Assembly (NCBI GenBank): GCA_008931825.1
Contig: QXVZ01029267.1
Coordinates: 1-64,000, forward strand
DNA length: 64,000 nucleotides
Source of the DNA: Phallusia fumigata
Lineage: Eukaryota; Chordata; Ascidiacea; Phlebobranchia; Ascidiidae
Reading direction: 5' to 3'
This document shows positions 11,966-25,176 of this stretch, piece after piece. Position 1 is the stretch's first letter. The number at the start of each line of letters is the position of its first letter. The notes beneath the pieces are model-generated. The model saw nothing but the letters and a program-made list of their open reading frames with translations. It did not search any database and was not told the DNA's origin. The position numbers and the translations under genes are program-made.

Positions 11966-14900
11966 TTACAAGAGGTATCTATTCAAGATGGTTTCGTATT
12001 TCTCCTGTTGTCCAGAACGCTTGGGCGGGTTGCCATTTTTGAAAATAAATTGCTCGCATTCTTCAAAGGAGGCAGTTCCTGTCCTCACTTTGGCGCCGAG
12101 TTCGGTGGAAAAGCTCGAATAGCGTTCCTAAGTATAAAGAATTATTGATTTTGAAAAACAGATAAACAAAACACAAGTGGATTATTGTACAGGTGGTTTT
12201 ATGAAAAATTATCAGAACTTCCTCAACGTTCATCAAAAAAGAAACGCGAAACGGTCACAATGGTCAACAAAAAATTCCAAACCTTTCTCATCCCATCCAG
12301 TATTCCGCCTTCCTTAATCTTTGCAGCCACCCTGAGAGCTTTCGCAAAGCAGTCCATAGCGCCCACATGTGATATCAACATGTCAATCACATCAGTCGAT
12401 TCGCGGCGCACTTTGCAATCAAAGTTTAAACCACCTGGAGCCAGACCACCTTGATCCAAAACCACCTGCAATAGTTAACGGTTCATTTCAATCTACTTTG
12501 TTTTTTTAATGAGATCTTAAATACATGACTTTTCGTACTTATACCTTTCCTCTAAATAGTAAATTGTAATTGTTACAATTAAATTAAATTGTTCTAAATG
12601 ACAAATACTAATGACAATCTTAGGACCAAACTAATGACAACCTTTTGCGAAAATTGCTGTTGCAAGATCAGAAACAGTGAACAACCAAATGTTATTTGTC
12701 GTGCTAGATAGACCAAAGAAGCTTGTTAAATCTTGTTAAATCTGCTTGTTAAATCGTTAAAATCAGGAAGTCAAGCAGCTTTGTGTACGAGTTCCCGGTC
12801 TCTCAGATTATATTTTGAACGATGCATAAACTTTTATTGTGAACCGGTTTTAATGTTTTGATGCGGTTCAGTATACCAAATAATCTAGATTCAGCAAATA
12901 TAAATTTACAGATTGAAAAATGATCTTCATTGACAATTTTTATTCAAAATATCATTTTGTTTGTTTCCAGTTTACACAAATCAACTGCTTAAAGCAACTC
13001 ACTTGTTTCGGGAGCGTCCCTGGTTGACTCATCAGTTGAATATAGTGAGTTAAATATCGTAACCATCCCAATGAAACACTAACCTTCATAATCATCGCGG
13101 CATTTTTCACATCCATGGGAAATTGGTCGGTGTCCCAACCCAAGTCAGGTGACCCAGTGTTGGAATCAATTGACCCAAGAAGCTGAAACGCTGACGCCAT
13201 CACTACGTCATGCTCGTGACAATGCCCGGCCAATGTGGTATGATTGGGCTCAATATTAAGCTGCGTAAAATGATATGTGAAATGACAATTTTATCAACAA
13301 AAGGAGATTTTCATACAACCTAAGTACAAAATTGGTTGTGGCCAAAACAAATAGGCAATGTTTTTTAAAAGTCAATTTAGAAAACATTGATGGCAATAAG
13401 TTGCACTTAAAAGAAACAAATCGCAGTATATTAAATGGGTGTTCTTGTAATTTTAACTTGCGGTCATGGACATTTTACGCAACTGAAATGACTTTGACAG
13501 TACGTTCACAAGCATATCCAGATAACGCTCGATATTTGAGCAGTCCAAAATGCAAAAATTAGACAGTACTGCCATACGTGATATATATTTCTGCTATTTT
13601 GACATCGTCAGTAAGTAAATCAAAGTACATTTTCGTTTCAATAATTTTTGTGTTTTAAAACCACTGTGGTGTAACAATTTGTACTGAGAGCCCTGTGCAG
13701 GCTTTTATCTGTTTTTGTAATAAATTTTTATGCTAAAAAGTATATTTTTAGCCTCTAACCTTAAAATCCTTGTCGAGACCGTACGTTTTTAAAAAGGCAA
13801 TAACTGTCATCGCATCTGTAAAGCAGGTTAAAATTGTTTTTTTATTTTGGTTTTTCAACTACTCTTTTTTCGAAGTTGAGTTGCATATGGATTTACCGTA
13901 ATCGTACTGGTGCTTAGTTGGCTCTTTCGGCTTTGGTTCGATCAGGAATTGTCCAGTGAATCCAATCTTGTTTTTGTATTCTGAAACGAAACAGAATATT
14001 TACCAAGCCAGGAATTTATCTATAAATGTAGACTACAATCGATTAAAAAGGGCCTTTCATCACAGACTCTTGTTCATTCTACCAACAAATTTTATTAACA
14101 CACTTTCTTACCAATTGCCATTTTGAAAAAACTTGCGATTTGGTCCACCTCTGCTCTAACGTCAGTATTAAGAAGGGTGTGGTATCCCTCTCTTCCACCC
14201 CAAAAGACAAAATTCTCGGCTCCTAGTTTTTTCCCAACCTCTAAAGATTTTTTCACCTGAGCTGCTGCATAAGCGAAAACGTGAAGATCAGGGTTGGAAG
14301 CTGCTCCGTTACAATATCTAGACAAAACATGATATGCTTCTTTATCATTTTGTGTCATACCTGCTATAAATAACACACAGATTTTAGAGCCTGGACTTTT
14401 CATGATGTTAAAACCGGCATAATCGGCAAATAGCGTTGAAATTTATGGTACCAAAATTAATAAGGGCTTCGTTCAGGTTAATAACAAATTGCACGACACC
14501 AAGTGTTCATAGTTGACTGAGCTGTGACCAAGACACAGATTTAACAGATAATTTCGTGTTCAAAACTTAAAAAATGCACCTCGGGTGTGCAAACAGGTTG
14601 CAAGTATTCCACAAAAGTTTAATTCCAGTCTTTTGCTGTAACTCGCTCGCCAGCTCCACCATGCGGTCAAGGTTTTCGTTAGTCTCCTGAAGTGTGGTTC
14701 CCTCAGGTGCTATGTCGCGGTCGTGAAATGACCAATACTGAAACACAATATTATGTGTGCAACATATTAACAGGCAAGGTAAATGTACCAAGCGTTATTT
14801 TTTAAAATTTTACTCCGGTTTGAATAGTTTGTGACTGAGTCAAACTTACAGTGAACGTTTTTTTTGAATTGAAGGCTAATACTAAATCGACTGAATCGAA

Positions 14901-16662
14901 GGCTAATACTCGGATCAAGGAAATATTCTTGAAAGGGCTTGTAACTAGGTTTAGCATAACATAGGCAAAAGTTGGAATTGTCCAAATATGCGTTATGTTA
15001 TACTTTTAATAGCAAAGACATTTTGTGCCAGTATTTACTTTAAATTTGGTAGCCTATCATATATTAACCTTTACACCAAGTTTTGACATAAAGTCAAATG
15101 CAACTCTCATTCGACGCTCCGCGTTTTCCATGCTGTCGGTTCCATCATCCCATGGTCTTTGTAGAGTAGGAAATCCAAATGGGTCGGCACCTGATCAATA
15201 ACGAAACTGTTTAACATCTGTTTTTAACAGAAAATTTATAATTTTGCTTGACATAAAGGCCAATGAATATACTGGAATAATCACTAACGAGATTCTTTGT
15301 TATAGCACATACGGTGCATGTGAACGCTTCGAAAATTGCTTGTCATTCGGTATTGTAGTCCTGTAAACCTGGGTTCGGTTATATTTACGTAAGTATGCCT
15401 TTGTGGATGACATCATGACCGCTTTAGGGTAAATCTCCAGGCTTACTCTTTCTTAAATGTGGGCGACGGTGGATTTAAAATGTTGTCAAAACTAGAGCAC
15501 AGGCTATTTTTGTCCAAAAAACGGAAAGGCTTCAAGTCTGTCGCACCTGTGCCTCGGAAGGTATGCCAGTAGCAAACTGAAAACCTTAACCAGTCTTGCA
15601 TTGTTTTTCCCATGATAACTTCCGATTCATTGTACTGGCGAAAGCATAGAACATCAGTGATGGCAGCATCCGGCTTGTATGGAACTTTTGTAATGTCTAA
15701 AAAAAACAAAAAGCTTTTTGAGATTTACGAGATTTGAGATGGCGTTGCAAACAAGTCTGCGTATAGAAGGGTGAAGTGCAATCAACATTTAAATGATTGC
15801 GAAATTGACCTGCCGTGGTGAACTGCACGAACTCGAAAACAATCCCACATAGTCGTTTGAAGCGGTTCTTGTAATTTGGAATGAAAGTAAAACTTAAAGA
15901 GTAATGTACAGGCCCTGAACTCATTTAAACGTCATCCCTTGAACCAACTATTTCCTGCTTGGTGATTGATTTAGTGGTTTGTGTCGTGTGTTTTCTTTTA
16001 CTGAGGGAAATAAACTTAAATCAACTACAAGGCACTTGTTGCAAATGAGCTTTAGGCTTGTCACACAATAAAAAAACGTATCGTTGTTTTTTAGAAAATT
16101 ACACAAACATGTGCTGTAACAAATTTCATAGCACCCCACAAGTCCTGTGACCATTCAAGCTTGTCGGTAGGTGTGCCAAATACTTGCCCCGAACTAGCTG
16201 GTATTACTTTCCGGTTCGGTCGCAAATAGGCAAACGGGCGTCATGCACTAATTAATCTTGTGCAGTCAGTATAAATCACGCCTGTCACATAAGGGCTTGG
16301 TAGAACCACCTCATTTTAGTTAAATCTAGTAATGTCAAAAAACGTTTGCTGGAAGAGCCTTTATATGTTTGTATAGTTGCTGGCAGCAACAGTTCTATAT
16401 CCTAGTAAAGTCAAGTAATTTTAGCTGACACGATAATTCAACCCCAGTTGTTTGACTATGGTCTGATTTTACCCTAAACGAACCACGTTTAACCGTTTCA
16501 AGGGTCTGCTTAAATTAATTGTTGTACTTTAGTGGTCCTGTTAGTCTAAATCACAACAAAATCAAATCCAAAACCCTGCCACTTACCAACTGGGAATATG
16601 TTAATCATTTTCGTCGCCCCCGAGCCAGATGCTAAAGTCATTGCTGGTGCAAACGAAGACAT
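11966..16662 (-). CDS. Xylose isomerase, complete, 457 residues, ten exons
   Basis: Xylose isomerase interconverts D-xylose and D-xylulose (and glucose/fructose) using two divalent metal ions. Exons in transcript order: 16587-16662, 15547-15696, 15069-15190, 14580-14737, 14112-14317, 13897-13980, 13760-13815, 13084-13260, 12283-12465 and 11966-12127, all phase-consistent, from MSSFAPAM to NRYLL and a stop. Both family signatures are present: [10 protein letters not shown] (catalytic His-Asp) and LIEPKPKEP (metal-binding Glu). Also present are [27 protein letters not shown] and [10 protein letters not shown], the other metal and substrate ligands. Length matches the longer (class II) bacterial and plant enzymes. 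No signal peptide is obvious, so it is probably cytosolic. It has the intron density of its neighbours, so it is a settled host gene and not contamination. It is transcribed away from BBS4. Confidence 0.96.
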
Positions 16663-17154
16663 TTTTTGGACTTTTCACAGTTTTTTATTGATTTTGCAAA
16701 CTTCTGCATTGTATCATAATAAACGTAGAACTAGATTAAACTTGCTTTCATTTTACCATATACTCAGTTGTATGGTATGAAAGCTATAACTAGTTTTTCC
16801 ATTGTACAATTTCAATGTGCAGCAGTAGCCAAGAGTAACATTCTACACTGTATTTAATCGTATCAACAACAAGGAAGGCATTAGAAGGTTTACAGTTACA
16901 CAGCAAAGTTGATTTTCCTTTGCTGCTAAAATGCCTATACATTGCTAGCAGCGCATACTTCCCTAATCAATTATTGCCTGAACGTCTGATAAAAGTCGTG
17001 CCGAACGCTTGCTGTGCGGCGTGTTGTGCTATCGGAACTTTAAAGTTTGCACTGTTGACAAACATTAACTTTTGATAACAGAAAAGTGACAGTGCGGTAC
17101 GGTACGTTATGGTGAGGTACGCGAAAAAACATTGAAACGTTTGGGCGATGAAAC

Positions 17155-17315
17155 AATAGCGTCGCCAGCCAAATGTTTTCAGGGTGGGGGCAAATAATTT
17201 ACCTTGATGTAGGCTACAGCTTAGAGACTTTTGAGTAGCCTACTTCCATTTACAATTTAAAACAAAATTGTTTGCGGGCATGGGCCCTTTCGCCCCCACT
17301 AGGCTATGCCCCTGC
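17155..17315. repeat. Short interspersed repeat, probable hAT-type MITE (boundaries approximate)
   Basis: The stretch begins near cgtcgccagccaaatg, contains gggtgggggcaaat and ends with cgcccccactaggctatg followed by cccctg. These inverted G-rich and C-rich ends resemble degraded terminal repeats. No clear target duplication was found. Confidence 0.35.
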
Positions 17316-17390
17316 GGTGGTACCGTACGCCCTTTTTAGCAGGTACGTGGTAGGCTTTACACAACTCAACAGGTCATCCCACCACACTTG

Positions 17391-17530
17391 ACTAAGGATG
17401 ACGGTACACTGCGGTACGTTGGTAAGGTACGATACACATCAACAATAATCAAACGGTACGGTACTCCTTTCACAACGAGGTGCGTGCTACGTACCACTCA
17501 ATACGCACTGCACCGTACTGCCATCCTTGG
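17391..17530. repeat. Short inverted-repeat element with GTAC-rich interior
   Basis: The left end ctaaggatgacggtac and the right end gtactgccatccttgg are imperfect inverted repeats of about 16 bp. A related right end, catactgccatcctcgg, occurs near 30180-30197 with similar flanking gaggtacgta sequence, so this is a small dispersed family. Confidence 0.5.
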
Positions 17531-18081
17531 CTATCACCAACAGTTTGAGCTTTGGCCAAGGTTCAGCGTTTTTTGGATTTGTTTTTTCTGGTTTATTATG
17601 CTGCCTTATCGTATTGTTGAATAAGTGCAGTAAAAACCAAATGGAATGTTACATTAACACTGTCATACTGTTTTAAGTTATTCAGTCCCAGATTATTATG
17701 TGTATTAAGGGATAGCGTTTGATTTCTATGTATTTATTAACAAAAAAACTAGCATTAAAAGCGGGGTTTTCCCACGTTGACAATAATTCCTAGACGATAG
17801 AGTATGCATACAATTGTATGCCGTTTGTTAAAAAAAATTCGTTAAAGAATCTGAAATACTACTGCTTTATGAAGAACGTATTAACGTGTCTATTTGTAGT
17901 AAAATGCAAAAAGGGTTTTTAAATGGTCTGTACCATATGTAATTGGCCGGTACCAAGTCAGTTGTGGTACGGACGATAAAATCTAAAATACCTGCAAAAC
18001 AAATAGTTCATCAACAAATCTACTAACGTCGATTTGAGCTTTATTGTTTTTGTTGTCGTAAATTTACTTCTGTAAAAAAGA

Positions 18082-21000
18082 ATGTCCACGGAATCAGAAA
18101 CTATTTCTAGTGGTGTCAATGTGAGTTTTACATTTTAAACAAGACAAAAGGAGGGATTCGTTTTGTTCATTGACATCTTAAACCATCTTAATCTGTAATC
18201 AAATGTCATGTTTTAGGAAGAAAATGCTGAAACAAAAAGTGAGATATATCAACAACCAACCTTATCGGTAGCAACTGGTCCAAAGCGAAAAATAAGAGCA
18301 AAAAAAAGTAGGTCCCTGGTTGTTTACTTTTTTGATTAGACAATTGCTATTGCAAGTATTGCACACAAAATAATTTCTAATGGTCATTGATGTTGAGATA
18401 TATTAGCTAGGGTTACTTTGTTCCCTGAAATTTAGTGATTGCTTATTTGGGACCAAAAACTTTTGTATAAATCATGGCTTGCTTAACTGGTCATGCTCTT
18501 TAAAGCTATAGCAATGTCAAAGTTATCTCGTAAATCTTATTTGTAACCCACAGACAAGTTTCTGGGTATTAGAAAAGCTTAAGTGTCAGACATACCAAAA
18601 CCAAATGCACTCCAAACTCAATATTTGTAGCTACCAGCAAACAATTATATAAATCAAAATTGTACAACCAGCGAAATTAAAAACCAAAAGTAATATTTTT
18701 TGGTGATTTATTTTTTATTTGTATATCTATTAATAGACTGGTCTTGTTTGTGTGCAATGTAACATCAATATCTGTTGTGTTTTTTAGTTGGTGTATCGGT
18801 CCTTTTTTTTATGCCAACATGAATTATGTCAGACACGATATTTGAATGATGCTTAAACATTTAGGTTATTGACCTACATGTTTATTGCTTTTAATGACAT
18901 AATATTATTTTTAGTTGCCAAACTTCCCAGCATAGAGAGAAGAAATTGGTTGATACATTCTCATTTTATTCGCAAAGAGTTTGATGCCTGCAAGGTTTGT
19001 GTTTTTTTTGGCATGTATAGAATGATAAGATGTTGACCAAACCTTTGTATTTGATTTGACTTTTCTAAACCTCATTGTAGACAAGGGGTAAGTTTTAAAA
19101 CTTAATAACACCCTTGCTTTTTACTGGCAAAACAATTGTAATATTTTTTCTAACACAGAGCCTGATTCAGGAGCAGTTGGTGGAAACTAATGGACAGTGT
19201 GAATATGCCATCTATATTCAGGTATATATACATATATATGTGTGATTGAACATACTTTAATCATAAAACAAAAAGAGATTACAATTTGTGTTGATTTTCA
19301 ACAAACATGCTGAATCTTTTTACTGAGAACTTCTTTTTAAAAGTTATTATAACATAAAATTTAATTAACAAACAAAAACAAATAATTAAAAAAGGCAATT
19401 ATGTCTAAAGCCAAAAGCAATGCTCCTTATTTGTATCACAATAATTCAATTAAACCAAACACTTGTCCCAAACAAAGCCCCAAACTTAATTTAAAAAAAA
19501 ACTGGCAGAGAACTTATATTTTGTCAAAACTTATATATTCATTTTATTGCAAACGTTTTGACGATTTCTGTTGTCACTGATGAATCTTTAAGTCCGCATC
19601 TTGTGTCCACTAATGCCACAAACAAAGCTTTAGCCTAACCCAGCCATCTAGCTTTTTCATGCATGTTTTAGGCGTTAATGATGAGAACTGATGGTGAGAT
19701 TCAACAATCACTTGAACTGTTTCAAGCTTGCCACCAAATCAATCCTAAGAATCCGGATAATATGAAACAAATTGCCAAAAATCTGTAAGTTCAATTCCAA
19801 ACCTTAATATAACTTTAAGATACAAGTTCTGCTGATAATTAGCACTCTGCATTCACCCTTTATCAGACCTGTATGTGCTTTGAGTGTAATGACTGTACTT
19901 GCACAAAATACTACAGCATTTTATACACTTTGACTTTGTATTTTAATAAATAATAGGATTATGGTTTGGTATTGATTTGTTTACGCTTAAACCCCATGCG
20001 GTTACCCCACTAGTCACCCAAAAACAGTCAAAAGGTACATGTAGCATGTTCTAGTTGTACAAAAGTTTAACAGAAACAGAAATGTGTCAGTTGAAGATTT
20101 GGTTTTGCACACTTTTTATGACTTTTGCAAGATCCTATTTTAATGTACATTGCAGGATTTTACTTGGGAAACACAAAAGTGCCATCGAGTGCTATAATCG
20201 TGCCTCTGACCTAGGTGAAAGAGATTGGGAAATTTGCCATTGTCTTGGTGTTTGTTACCAGTTTTTAAAGCAACTTGACCAGGTAAACTTTGTTTTTATC
20301 GGTTATTTAGATTTTACAGAGTTGCAAGAGCTTTTGTGGTACCCTTTTCCTTATGCTTGAATGACAAAAGTTAAAAATGAAACTCCTTTTCTGCTGACAA
20401 GTTGTTTTTATTAGGCTGAGCAATGCTTTTTGGAAGCATTATCAAAAGGAAAACACACAGTAACATACAGTGTGCTCGCAAAACTTTATCTGGAACAACA
20501 AGAAACTAAAAAAGCAGTCGACATTCTACAAAAAGGTACTTAACGATAAGGATGGGCCCAACCTACAAGTGTTTTGTATGAAACCATGTATTATATTATT
20601 GCTTCGGGTATTAGGAAGTGACACGTTTTTGTTTTGTTGAAAAACTGGTTGTCACAGTTTTTTGTTTTTGTAACAAAGAAGGACGTTAGTATGAGGAGAC
20701 TTATCTTTTGCAGGAAAGTGTTAGATTGGTACATTCGTAACTAAAACTTGTTTTAACCACTCCCAATAGGTTAAGTACTGAACATCAATACGTGTTGCAG
20801 ACATCAAGATAAATATATAATCAACTGGGATATAATTTAGACACCAATCAATTAACTATTATTGTTTCTTGATTACTTGTTTCTCCCACAAAACTTGTCA
20901 ATTAGCAGTAAAGTTTGATGTCTGCTCACAATGTTTTGTTGAGATCAGCTGTGTTGCTTGTTTGTCATGGCATAATAACTGTCCCTGATTGGTATGTTTT

Positions 21001-24000
21001 GTAAACTCAGTTGGGACTTGGCATGTTTGCAATTTTTTACACCAGCTAATACATAAAAGTAAAAAGCTGATATCACGCAACACTGGGGTTTAATTGTATA
21101 CCACATTTACACTTCTTTAAATGTGGCAACCATGAACCTTTTTTGCCTGACCTCATTGCAACAAGCTTTTTATGTTTGTTTGTTCTTTAAGGTGTTGATT
21201 TTTCTCCTGAAAATACTGATCTTCTGACATCGCTTGGTCTTTTGCATTTACGAAAAGAGAGTTTTCATCGGGCCTTTGAACTACTTGGACAGGCATTGAC
21301 CTATGACCCTGAAAACTACAAGGTCAGTCTTTGAACATCCTTTTGTTTTTTAAGAGTTTGTCCCAGAAAACCTGAGTGGTGAGGGTGAAACCACCATTCC
21401 AGATTTTTTAAAAATATCATACAAATTTGAGTAGGTCAAACTTATTTAATTTTGTTCAGGCAATACTGGCAGCTGGTTCTCTGATGCAAAAACATGGAGA
21501 TTTTGATGTGGCTCTGACTAAATACCGAGTAGCAGCTCAAAGAGTTCCGGAAAGTTCTTCTTTGTGGAACAACATCGCAATGTGTTTTTTTGGCAAAAAG
21601 AAAAATGTGGCTGTTAGTAGTAAACTCATTTTTAATTTCTTTTGTGAATAGTTCAAAAACTTTCATATATTTTCTTGTTTTTGAAGTATTGTAGCATGCT
21701 TAATTTTTAAGCATAATTGTGCCAACTAATTATTTGCAGGCCATCAGCTGCTTAAAGCGAGCCAACTACCTTTCACCATTTGACTGGAGAATCTTGTACA
21801 ATCTCAGCTTACTGCACCTTACAATGCAACAATATGCAAGTGCCTTTCAATTTGCATCCACTGCTATTGGTCTGAAATCCGATCATGGCCCTTTGTACAT
21901 GCTGTTAGCTGGTAGGTACATTTGGTCAATTTAACAACATATATGTGGTACACGAACCCCTTTCTTTTTGTTTTTTGGTTAGCTCAATGTTGTTTTATAA
22001 AATCATGATTGTTTTTAAATTTGTTAATTTGTTGTTTTAGTGGCACTTTCAAACCTAGGACAAGATGAAAATGCAGAACAGGCATACCAAAAGGCAATGG
22101 AATTTAATTCGTAAGCAATTTAAATTATTAATGTGTTACATATTAGATCTTCTCACTTAATATAAAACTTGAATAGATGTTAGAAATTTTTAAGTTTTGT
22201 CACAAAAAAACATGTCATAAAAAAAATGGAAATGATCATGTCATAAAAAGCTTAGGCACCTATGGATCCCAATAAAAATATTGTAAATATGAACAATGCC
22301 TGAATGCGTCATGCTCATAATGAGTCCGCCGCTGAGCTGCCTGCCTAATTGCAGCTCCAAAGGCTCACTTTGCAATTTTTAAGAAATAGGTAACTTAAAA
22401 AAGATGGATTTAGAAATATGGACCAGAATGAAAACATTTTCACATTAAGGTCAGAAAAGGTAAATATTAGATACTCAAGTTAAGTTGTTTCATATTTTTG
22501 TGTTTTAAAGAAGTGACCCACACACTTTGATCAATTACTGTGTGTTTCTTCACAACCGAGGGAATTCACAAAAAGCAGCAAAATGTTTAGGAACTTTTCA
22601 TAAACTAGGTGATGACAAGTCTGTTTTGGTTGAAAAAGAGGTATGTATGTAAAAAAAATTTAATTAAGCACAACACAACTCACCTACTATGTAAATTACT
22701 GTTTTTTTTTAATTTTTATTTGACAAAATATTTTTAGCTTCTTGATATCAGCAAACGATTGTCTGCTGTCCTTCACATGGGTGAAAAAATTGTTGCAGAA
22801 AAAGAGAAGGTTGAAAAGCATAGAAAAAAGAGAGGTAACTTGTTATAATAGTGATCATTAATTTTGTTGTAAAGCATTTTGGCTTGGGTTCAAGTTCTAT
22901 AAAATGTTACGTGAATATAAGTAATGCTTTTGACATGCACACCACTAAAAATGTGTTGGTTTAATAATACAACTGCTTGCTATTAAATGTTAAATTAAAA
23001 CTTGATCATTTGGGCTTTCACAAACAAACAAGACAAGCTGCTATTTTAATATAAATCCACATAAAAAGTAACATGTTTGTCACAGTTTTAGCGAAAGGAA
23101 GTTTGTGGTTCTATTGGTGAATGTAGTTAAAAGTTCTTTGCATTGTATCAACTTAAAAAATTTAATTAAAAAACAACAATATAATTGCAGATTTTGATAA
23201 TGGCTTGTGGGTAGGCTGTCTTCTTTCAAACAATTTATTTTTATGCTCATAGTTAGTTTATTGTCAAGCTACTCGTTTCACAATGTTTTAATTTAAATCA
23301 TTTGATGACTTGATTTGGTGAAAAAATGTGCAAATTGTGACTGAATATTAGATTAAGAAACACAATGTTGTATTAGCATATGTGAGTGACATTCACATCA
23401 ATACAAATGTGCATATGGATCCCTGTTTTGTTGCTGTTGTAATAAAAATAACATCAGTAAATGTATACCTGATCCAAATGGAAGATTTTGATGAAAACAG
23501 TGCGTGTCCACCATGTAAGAATCGTAATTAAAATGAACTCATCAGAGCAGATGGATTGACATAATGTTTGAAAATTTTGCAATGCACAGAAGAATCACAA
23601 AAGTTCAATAAGCCAGTATATATTAAATACCTTTTTTTCACAGTAACGAAGAAGACGGATAGTGTCTCAAACCTTGCTGAAGTGGAACAACAAAATCTTA
23701 TTGAGGAACAAGCTGCACCATCAGGAGATTTAAAACCCATAAAGTTGGCTCCATTGGGGTAAGTTTTAGGCCATGAGTCAGCAAAACATAGCTTGTTTTT
23801 TGTTCATTTATGATAAAACGTGTACATCATTTATAGTGTTAGCAGAATTTGTTTTTGTGATTAACTACAGTACATCATTGCAAAAATAAAAAGAGTAAAA
23901 TTGCTTTTTACCAAAAAACACCTCTGTAGTTTAGTAATAAACTACCATGGTCAAATTTTTGTATTATGTTGTTTACATAAAATTTATATATGACCTAAAT

Positions 24001-24173
24001 TCAATTTCAGGCCACTTCCACAAGTAACAAGCTCCACAAAGCTGCCCCCTTTGCGTTCTCCCATGGCTCCTTCAAACCCCAACGATCTTTTATCACAAAT
24101 GCCCACAGTTCCAGAACATGACCCAGGAGAACACAGTACCAAGCACAAGCGAAAACAGCTCATAGCTGAATAA
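18082..24173 (+). CDS. BBS4: BBS4, TPR subunit of the BBSome, complete, 554 residues
   Basis: BBS4 is a tetratricopeptide-repeat subunit of the BBSome, the coat that moves membrane cargo in and out of cilia, and it works at centriolar satellites and the basal body. Fifteen exons: 18082-18120, 18217-18307, 18915-18994, 19159-19221, 19672-19784, 20156-20282, 20415-20535, 21192-21322, 21460-21612, 21740-21911, 22041-22110, 22511-22640, 22738-22834, 23644-23758 and 24011-24173. All phases agree. The vertebrate protein is recognisable at [55 protein letters not shown] and [13 protein letters not shown] basic N-terminal tail (KRKIRAKK) precedes the TPR array of about residues 90-430; the C-terminus is Pro/Lys-rich and unstructured. 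The total is slightly longer than the roughly 519-residue human protein. Start context is aaaagaATG. Confidence 0.97.
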
Positions 24174-24264
24174 AATAACTTATGGGCTGATAACATTCTT
24201 TGTGTTGTACATTAAAAAAACATGTTAGTATTTTTTTAAGTAAAAGTGTTGTAACTGCAGCAGA

Positions 24265-24270
24265 AATAAA
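24265..24270 (+). terminator. Polyadenylation signal of BBS4
   Basis: AATAAA lies about 92 bases after the BBS4 stop, followed by a T-rich stretch. It is the first canonical signal downstream. Confidence 0.7.
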
Positions 24271-24421
24271 AACAATTGAACTAATAACGTTTTGACTTTC
24301 TTTAAAGGTTTGTTCAAAAATCAAAATAAGTACAATAATGTTTTGAATTTTATTTATTGGTCTACAACAACGATTCCCAAAAGTTTGTGTGCAGTGAGAT
24401 ACATAAATAGTTCATCTATTT

Positions 24422-24928
24422 CAGTGGTCGGCAAACTGTGGGCCGCGGCCCAATTGTGGGCCGCCTAGTACTTTTTAGTGGGCCGCGCAAACCTTGCTTA
24501 TGTGGGCCGCGTGGTGTATAGGAGCTGGATCCTGACGCGATTGCGAGGCCAAAGCACAGAGTTGTACTCCATTGTACCATATGTAAACGGTGATTATTTG
24601 ACATGACAAATAATTGTTATGTAGGGATGCATTGTGATGAAACAAACAACAGTTATTTGACAAAACAAAATTAATTGTTATGTAACAAATGAATTGTAAT
24701 GGAACAATGAATGTCTAGAACTCATGAATAGCAAAGTAAAGTGTACTCGACATGAATTTAATTGGTCAATTTTAACAAACAAAAATGTGGTTTTATACAC
24801 AAAAAAGATTGATTAATGTTAGAAGACATTTTCAATGCAATTTTATGAAACAAACTTGTCTGTGTGGGCCTCCAGTAGGGATTAAATAGGGAATTTGGGC
24901 CTTCATAAAAAAAGTTTGCCGACCACTG
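24422..24928. repeat. hAT-type MITE, complete, 507 bp
   Basis: The ends are a perfect 16-bp inverted repeat, CAGTGGTCGGCAAACT and AGTTTGCCGACCACTG. The 8-bp target duplication ATCTATTT is perfect (24414-24421 and 24929-24936). The left part is rich in gggccgc. There is no coding capacity. Confidence 0.95.
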
Positions 24929-25176
24929 ATCTATTTAGTCACAGATTAAAAGATACACAATGTCGAAATTTTGGAAATTACTAACTTCACCGAGAGAAAT
25001 TGCCACATAATGTAAAACTCGGGCAGTGGCTCTGCTTTACTTCATTGCAAACACTTTTTAATGTCTGTTTAGTGCACCACAAACTTTAAAACCCAAATTC
25101 TTTCACTAATTTGCAAGAGCCTTATTTTGCAATGTGAAAAACTAAATTGATCAACTATTACTGTCAAAGGCTCATC

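Larger units (their letters stand above)
16663..18081. promoter_or_regulatory. Shared intergenic region between divergent xylose isomerase and BBS4
   Basis: The two start codons lie 1.42 kb apart on opposite strands, so both promoters must be here or in nearby untranslated exons. The middle is occupied by two repeat fragments (about 17155-17315 and 17391-17530). I could not identify a TATA box or RFX X-box with confidence. Confidence 0.5.

Noticed and set aside
12185-12454. Plus-strand open frame of 89 codons
   Set aside because: It is the antisense shadow of a xylose isomerase exon.
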